From assembly GCA_022570795.1 (NCBI GenBank), contig JAKUDP010000005.1:744001-808000 (forward strand): DNA of 64,000 bases, written 5' to 3'. This document shows positions 55,159 through 64,000 of the stretch, piece after piece. The notes below the pieces were generated by a model that was not told where the DNA came from, did no database searches, and saw only the letters and a program-made list of their open reading frames with translations. The position numbers were made by a program, and so were the translations under genes. This DNA comes from Sphaerulina vaccinii (lineage: Eukaryota; Ascomycota; Dothideomycetes; Mycosphaerellales; Mycosphaerellaceae). Every line of letters starts with the position of its first letter. Position 1 is the stretch's first letter.

Positions 55159-55930
55159 CTATAGAGAAGAGAGCAATTGTCCCCATTCTTTGAGCGTATT
55201 GGCCCCATTACCTGGCAGGCCGACCATCCTTAGTGCATACCAAGCGCTCACTGCAATACTGTCAAGCACGACGACATCGCGCAATTCTGCCTCGATATCA
55301 GCAGCAAGATGCGTGCCCGGCCAATTCGTACAGGCAACCAACACGGCTTCAGTTTGCGGCGTGACGGACTGTCTGACCACATCGATGATATCCGCGTCCT
55401 TGACTCTCGCAATCTCAAGATTGTTGGCTAGAGGCGGATCCATGCTGACAGCTTTGTGCACGTTATAGCCTTCTTTTTGGTAGAACTCCTCCACCTTGGT
55501 CGTGACTGCGGACACATATGGCACGGCAATCGAGACGTCTTTGATGTCGAGAAATCGGAGAGCCTCAATAGTCGCTATCGTGTTGGTAGAGCAATTCACT
55601 CCTACAGCGTTCGATATTTGCTCTGCTAGTGCGCGATCATCTGCCAGTGTTTGACCTGTGAACATGCCAGAGGTGCCATAAGATGAAGTCTGCTCCGGCA
55701 TCTGCTAAAAGCTGAGCGGCTGCTATAAGCTTCTCAGGCTCGAATTGGCTGGTAGTCTGGGAGTCTGCCGAGAGGGTGACAACTCGTAGGCGTGTGAAGA
55801 GTGGGATGATGTCGGCTTTCAGAGACTGCAGTATGGAGAGTGTCAAAGTCTCGACGGCTGTATTACTGCTGGGCACGATAAAGCCGATCTTCTTCGCGGT
55901 GGAAAGGTTCGCTATGACTGGTGCTGGCAT
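55159..55930 (-). pseudogene. Asp/Glu-racemase or maleate-isomerase type gene, frameshifted
   Basis: The N-terminal part starts at ATG 55930 (MPAPVIANLSTAKK) and reads KKIGFIVPSSNTAVETLTLS, then KLIAAAQLLADAGADFILW. Near 55675 the frame breaks. The family continues only in another phase, GTSGMFTGQTLADDRALAEQ, down to 55159. The C-terminal half has VGVNCSTNTIATIEAL and VLVACTNWPGTHLAADIEA, with the second catalytic Cys in ACTNW. The first half's PSSNT loop is as in the family. No GT-AG intron bridges the shift, and a loss of 4 nt (or other non-3 change) around the 'LW-GTSG' position would explain it. It could be a true pseudogene or a sequencing error. Fungal relatives are AroM/Asp-Glu racemase family proteins of unknown substrate. 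Confidence 0.6.
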
Positions 55931-56386
55931 CTTGGAAGAAGTCTGTACGTGTGCTGTGTCGCTATCGCCGTCTGGTTTGGCAAGATACTGTAGAGGCAAA
56001 ATTCTCCTTGTAGTGTATGGCTCAGGTGGGTGTCGAGACGAATGCCCTAGAGGTTAGATAGAAGGATGTCCATCTGCGTATATCGCACCTACCTGTCTGC
56101 TTGGCCGCTGCAGGCGTGATGAGCCCGGCCAGTAGTCAGTCGTGGATGCCTGCTTTCATGAGGTGAGGGAGCTGCTGTGGCGACCACGAAAAGATGAAGC
56201 GGGGCAAAATAATTGTCGAGAAAACACTCATATTACACGCCAGCAGCATTTCCGAAGCAGAAGCAGAATCGCAACTGAGAGGAGATCGAAGCACCCAGAT
56301 CCGAGTGCAGTAGTGCAAGAAGTGTGTCTCTCTGTGTCCGAGAGAAGGAGGGACAAGAGGAGCACGCAGATCTCTCTCAATCGGCC
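55931..56386. promoter_or_regulatory. Divergent spacer, racemase-type / hypothetical
   Basis: About 455 bp between the racemase-type start and the ATG of the next gene. The frame of the next gene is open upstream to 56324 from a GTG, but the first ATG is 56387. No specific site was recognised. Confidence 0.3.
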
Positions 56387-57454
56387 ATGCCAGCGCCGCC
56401 GCACTCACATCACGACGACACCATCGACTACCCCAACAGCAACAGCACAACAACGAATACGACCGACGCCTACACATATCACGGCCTTCCCGGAGACGAC
56501 TATCGCCACGACTCGCATTCTCGATCGCAGAGCTCGCACGGAGGGTCGTCCTCGCCTGTTGCGCCGGCCTACAGTCCCATCACTCCCAAGGTCCAGCCTG
56601 TACTACCTGCGACGATAATATCGCCAGATGAGAATGGCGACGACTGGAAGTTCGGATCTGCCACGCATCCTCCACAGCAGGAGCAGCCCCATCAGCAGCC
56701 GGCACGATCGATAGAAAGTCACGCACCACTGCCAGCAGCGTCTCGAATACCACCAGCCGAGTACATACCGCAGCCCCCGAGCCTGCCGTTCTCGAGCGAG
56801 GATGCGAGTGATGCAATAGCTCTGCGTGCGGCAATATCGACCCTGCAATTTCAAAAGAAGAAGGCACAAACTGACCTCAAAACTCTGGCAAGCATAAAGC
56901 AGCTGGCCCTAGATGCTCCAGAGACATTCAAAGACGAGTTAGCCGCTGGCCGGGTGAGTGAGCAGAGACCTAGTCTGGGAAGTCTACGTGCTATTCTGGA
57001 CAATGTCGAAGACGGAGACAGTGACGATGAGGTCGTACTAGGTGCTTCGCGAGAAGATGAAGACAAACCATTACCAGCGGAAATACCAGACTCGCAACCT
57101 TCACAGGAAGTAAAGGTCGAGTCAGAAGATGGCGTACAGAAGCAGTTTCCACGGATACCTGGTCCGCAGACGGTCGTTCGAATGCCACATGTGAATTGGG
57201 CCAAATACGGCATTGCTGGAGAACCACTGGAAAGTCTGCATGAGCAGCAGCAACGCTGGCCAGGGTCCTTCGGGTCTGGCGACAAGGGAAGGGAGCACAC
57301 TGTTGCTGCCCCCTACAGTCTTTTCACAGATTCACTGGAAGACCAGCAGCAGCAATCAAACGGCACAGATGGTTCTCGAAAGGACTCCGGCCCAGCACCT
57401 AGCCTCACTGGGACCATTTCAGAACATGTCATGGAGACTAGAAGCAGGAATTGA
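56387..57454 (+). CDS. Conserved hypothetical protein, disordered with a coiled helix
   Basis: Single exon, 355 aa from the first true ATG (MPAPPHSHHDDTIDYPN). The first ~150 residues are low-complexity, rich in Ser, Pro, His and Gln. A helical segment follows: DAIALRAAISTLQFQKKKAQ then TDLKTLASIKQLALDAPETF. This 'ALRAAISTLQ.Q...A' block is the conserved core I have seen in fungal hypotheticals. Then comes an acidic stretch (NVEDGDSDDEVVLGA), and near the end the block PGPQTVVRMPHVNWAKYGIA, followed by EPLESLHEQQQRWPG. Such a layout suggests a nuclear scaffold or transcription-related role, but I cannot name it. Confidence 0.7.
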   Translation: MPAPPHSHHDDTIDYPNSNSTTTNTTDAYTYHGLPGDDYRHDSHSRSQSSHGGSSSPVAPAYSPITPKVQPVLPATIISPDENGDDWKFGSATHPPQQEQPHQQPARSIESHAPLPAASRIPPAEYIPQPPSLPFSSEDASDAIALRAAISTLQFQKKKAQTDLKTLASIKQLALDAPETFKDELAAGRVSEQRPSLGSLRAILDNVEDGDSDDEVVLGASREDEDKPLPAEIPDSQPSQEVKVESEDGVQKQFPRIPGPQTVVRMPHVNWAKYGIAGEPLESLHEQQQRWPGSFGSGDKGREHTVAAPYSLFTDSLEDQQQQSNGTDGSRKDSGPAPSLTGTISEHVMETRSRN

Positions 57455-57762
57455 TATGAGACTCACGAATCAAAAGGCATGAAGATATGCGAAAGAGACA
57501 CGACTGAATGATTGGTAGCGTAGATACGCTATGAAGAGGACACATCTTCTCTCACCATTTTTGCCATGTTTCCATACTCTGTTCCGTACTCGAGCTCGAG
57601 CCCTGTGCACTGGCGTGACTAGCTGAAATGCTCAATGAGGTTCGATATGTTTCTTGACACGTTACAGGATGGTAGATGCAATCTTGCTCGCCACCTATTG
57701 TTGTCTCCATATCGTATGATAACGATGGCGTTCAACTGAGCTCGTCCCTCGTGGCGGTAAGA

Positions 57763-59650
57763 CTAGTAGCCTTTCTCATCACTCCCAAGTCTAGACCACG
57801 CTCGCCTCTGCGAGCGCGATGGTTTCCGAGAGCGGGAACGTTGGTTCGGTCGGACTTTCGCCTGATGCTTCGTTCGACCCTGTCTATCACTAGAGACAGT
57901 CACGGCATCAGGATAGTCCTCTCCAAGCATGGTGAACTGGTTAGGGTTTAGACCCAGCCTTTCTTGTTCTATGGGTTCGGCCCATCGCTGTATACGTTTC
58001 CTAGCGAATGGAAACACCGATGTGAAGATCACCGACGCGATGAAGACCGGGATAGCGATGTAAAGGTACCATATCGCAGGCCATGTTATGGTTGTGATTC
58101 CGAAGAGGGACGCGAGAAATGAGACCGGCAGGAACAAGCTTGCAATCGCTGAGAGGAAGGCGGAATTGTCGCTTTGCGTGGCGTTGGTAATGTTGAACTC
58201 GAGCTCGATAAGGTTGTTGAATCCTACAGCTGGTGTTAGAAAGCTTCAATGGTATGAATGCAGGACGAGCACGAGTACCTACTTTCCTTGAGCCCGTCAA
58301 GAGTTGAGTCGAATTGATCGAGATCTTCGACAGCATCGTCCATGTCATTCCTGCATATCATTAGCCATATGATCATGCCTCACTGGATGTCTTCGAAACG
58401 CACCAAAGCGGGTCTTTCCTTTCCTCTGCCGGCACATCGTTCTGGAGTTTCTGCAGCTTCTTGAAGGAGCGTGTGTGGAAGTGAAGGTATTCTTTCATCT
58501 CGTAAATCCTGTCAACTTCGCGGTGCATCCCTAAAAGTAGTAGGTAGAAGGGTTAGCAAGTATCTCTGAAAACGCAGGCTGTCTCATCAAGTGTTTGTCT
58601 TTGAGCTCAGCACCCCAGTGGATGTGAGCTCAGTGAGACACTGTCAATAGCGCATGCCTTCTGCCTACTACACTTACTGCGCGTGCGGGCCTTCACAGGC
58701 AGATGTCGACCATGGCTGTTGATCTCGGCTTCATCAAGTCTGGCAAGCACTTCCCCGATGATGTTTTGCCAGTCTGAGAGCAGATAATAGAGCCTTGAAA
58801 ACGTCCAGCAGATCCCCTCCTCATCTTCTCGCGGCTGGTCGAACTCATTGTCTCGCCATAGATAGTCGAACAGCAGCTTTGTGACTATGTGTTCCGACAC
58901 TGGAGTCGGCAACGTGAATATGATAGTTACGGAGATGTTTCGATCCACTGTAGCGAGCCAAACGAGTGTAAGCGCATGTATCGCAATACTTGGGGCAGAA
59001 AGGATCTCTGCAAGTTTTTCGCCAATTCCGAGACCACACTTTCCACAGTAACAGGAGAATGGCAAGACGACTTACGCTTACAGGCACCTTTGCCACAGAA
59101 CCACACTCCAGTACGTAGGCGAAAATCTTTCATGCTGGGTAACGCGTTGTCTTGCCATCGTGGTGGTTCCATATTGACACTCCAATAATAGACCTGCGGT
59201 ACATTCACTGAGTCGCATACGTTATCAGCAATGCTTTGACAGATGAGTGGAAGTTATGCCCTCACTTTGGTCTATGATGAAAGTCCAGGGCACCCATCGC
59301 CCTCGTTTGGAGGCCTTCTCGGGGAATTGCATCGTCTGCGCATACTGGACAGCTCGATCCAGGTCCGCGATGTCCGTCCAGTGATCTTCGATGCAAGTAT
59401 GCAGAATCTCACCCAGCCATGGCTGATATCCGTTGACCGCGATGATTAACGGATCGTTTGGGTGGTTCCGGACCTGCTCCTGTACAGCTCGTTGGAAGGA
59501 TCCAGCATCTTCGGGACACGCAGCCCTCACTTCTTGGTATTTAGTCTTGCTTCGTCTATGCCCGACTCGTAGCGAAATCGGGCTGCTGATGTCCCTTTCG
59601 AGTCCAGCACGTCTGCGATGCGGTCTACGTCGAGATATTCTGTCGCTCAT
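57763..59650 (-). CDS. CorA-like magnesium transporter family protein
   Basis: Six exons: 59650-59266, 59207-59076, 59007-58678, 58530-58404, 58350-58283 and 58223-57763; 500 aa. The acceptor of exon 3 is the least sure, because two donors overlap there. The N-terminal ~300 residues are soluble: WTFIIDQMNVPQVYYWSVN, WFCGKGACK, RNISVTIIFTLPTPVSE. The C-terminal part has a long helix (RSFKKLQKLQNDVPAEERKD) then FNNLIELEFNITNATQSDNS. Two transmembrane helices follow: LSAIASLFLPVSFLASLFGI and WYLYIAIPVFIASVIFT. The loop before the second helix reads GITTITW where CorA channels have GMN, as in many fungal CorA-like proteins, so Mg2+ transport is uncertain. The tail is Arg/Ser-rich. Confidence 0.75.
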
Positions 59651-60458
59651 CTTGAATAGAGTCTAGCTCTCTCTTCTATTGTGTCATCAGTGGTGAATGT
59701 GAACATTAGGACTGCACAAAGCCAGCGCCTTCAGAGAGAACGCAGTCCAGTGCAGCGAGTGCTTGCCATGCCAAGGTAAAACATAACGTCTTGTGGCAGT
59801 ATCGCATGTATATGAGGAAGTCAAGCTCGCACTCTCCAGCTTCGGTGCCGATTTATCTCGAATATGGGCATAAGTCTACGATAGATTCATGCTTGCGGCC
59901 TCACTGTTGCCTCTGCATAGCTGAGGTCTCGCCAGCCCTCGGCTCTAGAACTTTGTCAGCAGTCGCATGATCCATCCCTGCGCCGCAAAGTCTATGGGAC
60001 GCGTCATGAGCGACGCCATTGCATATGACATCCTCGTTGAAAGTTCAAGCGACACAAGTTGTGAAGTCTGGAGAATGATATGCTTATGATGAGCGTGTGT
60101 TGTTGGCAAGAGCGGTCGTCGTCGTTCCAAGCAATCGACGGAAAGAGCCTCCAATAGAGTGAATAAAACTTGCTCACCACTAATAATAACTTGGAACTTT
60201 AACATGCTCATGGGTACCGCTTTGATGAGCACGATGGCGACCACACTCTCCAGCAACACAGAAGAAAATAATCGAGAGTCGTGATCTAGGAGGCATACAA
60301 GCGCACCACGAAAGCTGTGCGAAAGCAGCATCAAGCTCATCATTCCGAAGAATACCACATTCACCTACCGACATTATCCGGTGCAACAGCGAGGCTCAGA
60401 TTGCAACGACTTCGCCAATTTCTAGAGGATACTGTCCTGAGTGAAAGGAACCGTCACG
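59651..60458. promoter_or_regulatory. Divergent spacer, CorA-like / CTR copper transporter
   Basis: About 810 bp between two metal-transport-type genes read in opposite directions. A minus-strand frame at 59945-60364 is hydrophobic (SVVAIVLIKAVPMSMLKFQV) but begins at GTG and has no family match. Shared metal regulation is possible but not shown; I did not identify a copper-response element with certainty. Confidence 0.35.
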
Positions 60459-61090
60459 ATGGACCACTCAACAATGTCGTCAGACTCGAGCTCATCAACA
60501 ATGTCAATGTCCTCCATGTCGATGATTTTCACGACAGATCACAGCACAGCACTCTACTCTTCAGCCTGGACACCGAGATCAACCGGTGCATATGCTGGAA
60601 CTTGCATTTTTTTGATCTTCCTTGGAGTCGTCAGCCGGCTGCTACTCGCATACCGACATGTTCTCGAAGTCAAATGGCACGACAGAGCTGTCAAGCGGCG
60701 ATATGTGATGGTCGCTGGTGAAAGCGCATCGGAACGGCAACTCGATGCTTCGGCAGACGACAAGAGCGACCAAGCTACGCTCACAACGAGAGGACTGGAC
60801 GAGAATGTACGGGTGGTGAGGATGCCTCGTCAGAAGCTTCAAGGGACGCCGTGGAGATTCAGTACAGATTTGCCGCGAGCATGTATATTCACCGTGCAGG
60901 CTGGTGTGGGTTATCTACTGTGAGTCTTGTTCGTGCGGGTACGTGAGGGGGAACACCTGCTAATTATCATCACAGCATGTTGGCAGTCATGACGCTGAAC
61001 GTTGGCTACTTCTTGTCGGTGCTTGCAGGACTGTTTGTGGGCGAGCTGGCAGTGGGACGGTATACTAACATAGATGACGGCCACCATTAG
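60459..61090 (+). CDS. CTR-family copper transporter
   Basis: Exons 60459-60919 and 60976-61090; 191 aa. The Met-rich N-terminus reads MDHSTMSSDSSSSTMSMSSM (copper-binding Met motifs). TM1 is GAYAGTCIFLIFLGVVSRLL. A basic cytosolic loop follows. TM2, AGVGYLLMLAVMTLNVGYF, holds the MxxxM selectivity motif (MLAVM). TM3, LSVLAGLFVGELAVG, holds GxxxG packing. CTR proteins form trimers that import Cu(I) across the plasma or vacuolar membrane. The intron lies inside TM2. The first ATG in frame is 60459; an upstream GTG frame is not used. The gene is divergent from the CorA-like gene. Confidence 0.92.
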
Positions 61091-61343
61091 CCGCCAGTGC
61101 ACATGTTTAGTCCATATTGTACAGATTGCCTATCAAGGCTCGTTCGATCTCCGAGCGAATTATCCGCACTGATCTTACGTTGGAAACAGCAAGATCAACC
61201 TCCTTTTGTACAACATCCAATCTGATCTGTGCCAGCGTTCTATCACAGCCAGTCTGTGCCATTCCAACTCCTCGCTCGAATTCATCATTAACAATCTTCG
61301 GAGTCGCGCTCGAAATCGTATCCTCTTGAGGGGCATAAGGAAT

Positions 61344-62690
61344 CTACTCGTCCAACCTCAAGCCACAGATATCTGTATTGAAGATACTGTCGACCCATGC
61401 GCAGATTTTCCAATACAGGCTGGCCATTTCCCAGTCAAAGCTACCGTCTTGCTTTCGTGGAACAGCGCCCCCAATAATCTCTCCTGTTCCCAGCCAGCTC
61501 GTCCAGCTGGCCTTTGGCTGCTTTGGAGCAAGAGCAAGTTCTGGTGATCGAGGCACCAATCGCACAGTGCCTTCGATGAGTCGACTTTGGCGATGCTGCA
61601 CAACAGGTGCGCCCTGGCGAGGCTGAAAGCTCGAGGTCTGGACGGGCACAGGGGTGACTGGCGCCATTTCGTACGTGTTGCTTCGTGAGCCATCTTGCAT
61701 CGTTGAACTACTCGTAGGCGAGTCCTGCATCGCTGATGGCACACCCCAAGGCAGAGAAGCGCTGCCTCTGGCTGTCCGGCTTGCAGCTGTGCCACTGATA
61801 TTTGTCGCAGTTGCACTTGTGACCGTCCGGCTGCTGCCATTAGGACTCCCTTCCTCCTCCAGGATGGGCGCATTGGTGTTCAATGACCGTGGCAAGACTT
61901 CGCTAGTCAGTTGTGCGCCTGCTTGTGTAGCATGTATAGCCTCGTCCCTGGCAGGACCTCTGCCCGAAAAGTACTCAGCATACACCAAGTAGCCCTTGAT
62001 TGTGTGCGGACTCCTCGCAATGGCCAGCTCCGCAGCCTGTCTGCTGTCAAATGTGATCTTGATCCAGCTACTGCCGCCCTTGTATGCATTCTTCTTCTTC
62101 AACGCTGCACGCGATAGACTCCGTTGCGCAGCTTGTCTTGCCTTTGAGACATCGAAGCGGGCGCCGAGCGGTGTGCGGTCGTAGTCCTCTAGGATTATGC
62201 CATTCGATACGCGCTCATAGAAGTCGATCGCTGCCCATTGTAGCTCCTCGCCGAAGCCGTAGAGGATGACCTCAGTGGGCTCACTCTCTCCATCAATGGC
62301 TGCGGTAGGTGCCCGCGAGCCTTCACCAGTGGTTTGATGCCCATTCGCGCTGTCTTTGGTGTTGGTGTTCACTCTTCTCAAAGAGCCAAACACGGCATCC
62401 TCAGCAGCCAGCTGCTCTTGTCGAATGCGTGCATCCTCACTCTGTCGTGGCGCCGCAGTCGTGCTACGAGATCTGCTGTTGGCCCGTCTCGAAGCACGCA
62501 TGCTCTTACCAAAAGGGCCCTTCTCGACAGGCGCACTACGATCGCTCTCGACCTGTATGGGTCCGCTGTAGTCATATCCCCACGGTAGTCTGCGGCCAGT
62601 CGAGTCGAGGGCGCGTTCGGAGTCCGGTACGGCGTGGATCTGCATCCCAGGCGCTCGATGCTGCGTGCGCAGCGAATATGCTTGATACAT
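61344..62690 (-). CDS. NUP53: Nucleoporin NUP53 (Nup35-type RRM)
   Basis: Single exon, 448 aa, true ATG at 62690. Low-complexity Ser/Arg/Gln regions flank an RRM_NUP35 domain at residues ~130-260: EPTEVILYGFGEELQWAAID, FYERVSNGIILEDYDR, SSWIKITFDSRQAAELAIAR and KGYLVYAEYFSGRG. The C-terminus DWEMASLYWKICAWVDSIFN is an amphipathic helix of the kind by which Nup53 binds the nuclear envelope membrane. Nup53 sits in the inner ring of the nuclear pore and contacts Nic96, Nup157/170 and Nup192. No FG repeats of note. Confidence 0.85.
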   Translation of the reverse strand: MYQAYSLRTQHRAPGMQIHAVPDSERALDSTGRRLPWGYDYSGPIQVESDRSAPVEKGPFGKSMRASRRANSRSRSTTAAPRQSEDARIRQEQLAAEDAVFGSLRRVNTNTKDSANGHQTTGEGSRAPTAAIDGESEPTEVILYGFGEELQWAAIDFYERVSNGIILEDYDRTPLGARFDVSKARQAAQRSLSRAALKKKNAYKGGSSWIKITFDSRQAAELAIARSPHTIKGYLVYAEYFSGRGPARDEAIHATQAGAQLTSEVLPRSLNTNAPILEEEGSPNGSSRTVTSATATNISGTAASRTARGSASLPWGVPSAMQDSPTSSSTMQDGSRSNTYEMAPVTPVPVQTSSFQPRQGAPVVQHRQSRLIEGTVRLVPRSPELALAPKQPKASWTSWLGTGEIIGGAVPRKQDGSFDWEMASLYWKICAWVDSIFNTDICGLRLDE

Positions 62691-63053
62691 GCTGCCTCGT
62701 TCGCAGTGCTAAAGATGTTGATTTGCGCTGGCGAAATGTCTGTAAAGTCGTTTCGGTGTATGTGCGGTACAACAAATGGAATATGCGAGCAAAGGAGAGA
62801 CGAAAGGACGAGCAATCGTGCGCTAAAAGTGGTGTGAGGTTCGATGGTGTCGCGTGGTGTTTTGAAACATGAAGCAGATGAATCAAGTTGACTATATAGG
62901 CGATCTACCAAGATCTGCATGTGAAGGCTCACTGCCAATGTGTCTCCACTTCCTACCATGCAGGATCGCTGACAACATCCTACATCCATCCTGTGAGTAC
63001 AGGAGTTAACTTAGATCCGAACCCGATATTCATATCGATCTATAAATGAGCTT
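62691..63053. promoter_or_regulatory. Shared spacer between divergent NUP53 and EEP gene
   Basis: A 363-bp spacer between divergent ATGs. Minus-strand frames running into it lack support. No specific element was recognised. Confidence 0.35.
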
Positions 63054-64000
63054 ATGCTACGCAGCATTTTGCGTCCCTTCACTACCATATCTCACAGGTT
63101 TCGAAACATGGACGCTCTCGTAGGACAATCCATCAAGCTGGTCGAGGAAAAGAAGAGGAAGTCAGTGCCGTGGAAGTTCGATGAGCCATGGACTCAGCCA
63201 TATTATGTCCACGATGGCAAGACTTGGTTTGCAAAAGAGCCTTCCCCAGCTCAATCCTCTGACCAGACTATCACGAAACTGGCACTACACAGCTGGAATA
63301 TTGACTTCATGCTGCCATTCCCAGACACGAGAATGAACACCGCACTCGAGCACCTCAAAGCCAATGTAATCGCATCATATGATAAATCAACAGCTACTGC
63401 AATATATCTCCAAGAATGTGTGGAGTCAGACATACAGCTGATCGCCAACCATCCCTGGGTCCAGGTAAGAGACATTTGATGAGACATGATGTTATGACCA
63501 TGCGTTGTATCCTGACAGATTACAGGAAAGGTTTGCTCTTTCTGATATCGATATATCGAATTGGCAGTCCGGTCACTACGGTATGGAAGTGATCAATTTC
63601 ATGCAGCAGGTCAAAGCATATGCAGACTGACATCTTGCCTCGTCCCACAGGCACAATCACGTTGCTCGATCGTCGTCTGCCAATAGTGTCGAGCTTCCGT
63701 GTCCATTATTCCGCAACCAGAATGGAGCGAGACGTCCTTATTACAGATATCATTCTTCGGAACCGCACTGTCCGGCTCTGTAACAGCCATCTGGAGTCAA
63801 TGGCTTTGGAACCCCCTTACCGCATCCCACAGATGAATTTAATTGCCTCGTATATGCACGCCGATGGCATCGATGCGGCGATTGTAGCGGGTGACTTTAA
63901 TGCCATTCAGCCCTTCGATGCCACTTTGCATAAAGACAACGATCTATCTGATGCTTATCTCGAGCAAGGTGGCAACGAAGCAGATGCGGCAGGACACACC
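63054..64000 (+). CDS. Endonuclease/exonuclease/phosphatase family protein (partial)
   Basis: Exons 63054-63464, 63526-63580 and 63651 onward; the right edge cuts the gene. The start MLRSILRPFTTISHRFRNMD may be a mitochondrial presequence, with an alternative inner Met (MDALVGQSIKLVEEKKRKS). EEP motifs are LALHSWNIDFM (the N of the catalytic pair), TAIYLQECVESD (QE, metal-binding Glu), LCNSHLESMA (H) and AIVAGDFNAIQPFD (GDFN). The order fits TDP2-like/EEP phosphodiesterases. The final SDH motif and the C-terminus lie outside the window, so neither specificity nor completeness can be judged. Intron 1 is 61 nt and intron 2 is 70 nt. Confidence 0.85.

Noticed and set aside
59945..60364. Hydrophobic minus-strand frame of 139 codons in the CorA/CTR spacer
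   Set aside because: Its first codon is GTG, no upstream exon could be joined convincingly, and it matches no transporter family I know.
1..64000. tRNA, rRNA, CRISPR array or viral sequence
   Set aside because: No cloverleaf with a GGTTCGA-type arm, no rRNA core motif, no regularly spaced repeats and no viral or capsid/polymerase-like frame was seen by eye. A tRNAscan run would be needed to exclude a tRNA fully.

Overview
The window is a stretch of nuclear genome from a filamentous ascomycete. The genes carry many 45-70 nt GT-AG introns with GCTAAC/CTGAC-like branch points and lie close together on both strands. The families are typical of Pezizomycotina: RRN6, PAN2, Spc25, PSF1, NUP53, a CHORD/CS protein and a fungal rhodopsin-type membrane protein. 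The set looks most like a Dothideomycete, but that placement is inference; no rRNA, mitochondrial or species-diagnostic sequence is present.

Layout. 0-13 kb: 3' end of a GtaA-type glutaminase, a PITH protein with a His-rich N-terminus, a 1.2 kb repeat-bearing spacer, a divergent pair SPC25 / RRN6, a small protein with an internal duplication, an acidic hypothetical protein, a PhoD-like metallophosphatase followed by a long in-frame open extension, and a small gene with a broken frame. 13-26.5 kb: rhodopsin-like 7TM protein, a 38-bp-TIR MITE, GABA/choline-type permease, a divergent pair GST / EFM7-type methyltransferase, a large protein of unknown function, PEP carboxykinase and GINS subunit PSF1. 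26.8-39.6 kb: MYND protein, Cys-rich hypothetical, CHORD-CS co-chaperone, glutaredoxin-like protein, a divergent pair SIRT5-type sirtuin / PAN2, a GIT1-type MFS transporter and a SET protein. 39.6-45.3 kb: secreted thioredoxin-reductase-like flavoprotein, branched-chain 2-oxoacid dehydrogenase E1 beta and a glyoxalase-like protein. 45.3-50.6 kb is a 5 kb tract without a convincing gene. 50.6-64 kb: MDR oxidoreductase, exo-beta-1,3-glucanase, a frameshifted Asp/Glu-racemase-type gene, a hypothetical protein, a divergent pair CorA-like protein / CTR copper transporter, and a divergent pair NUP53 / endonuclease-phosphatase protein that runs off the right edge.

Most neighbours are housekeeping genes with no shared pathway. 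I see no biosynthetic gene cluster, CRISPR array, virus or intact transposon. The oddest items are the duplicated small protein whose second copy lacks the intron of the first, the 168-codon open frame directly after the PhoD stop, two genes with single frame breaks, the MITE, and the gene-poor tract. All gene models were spliced by hand from the sequence; family names come from recognised motifs, not from database searches.
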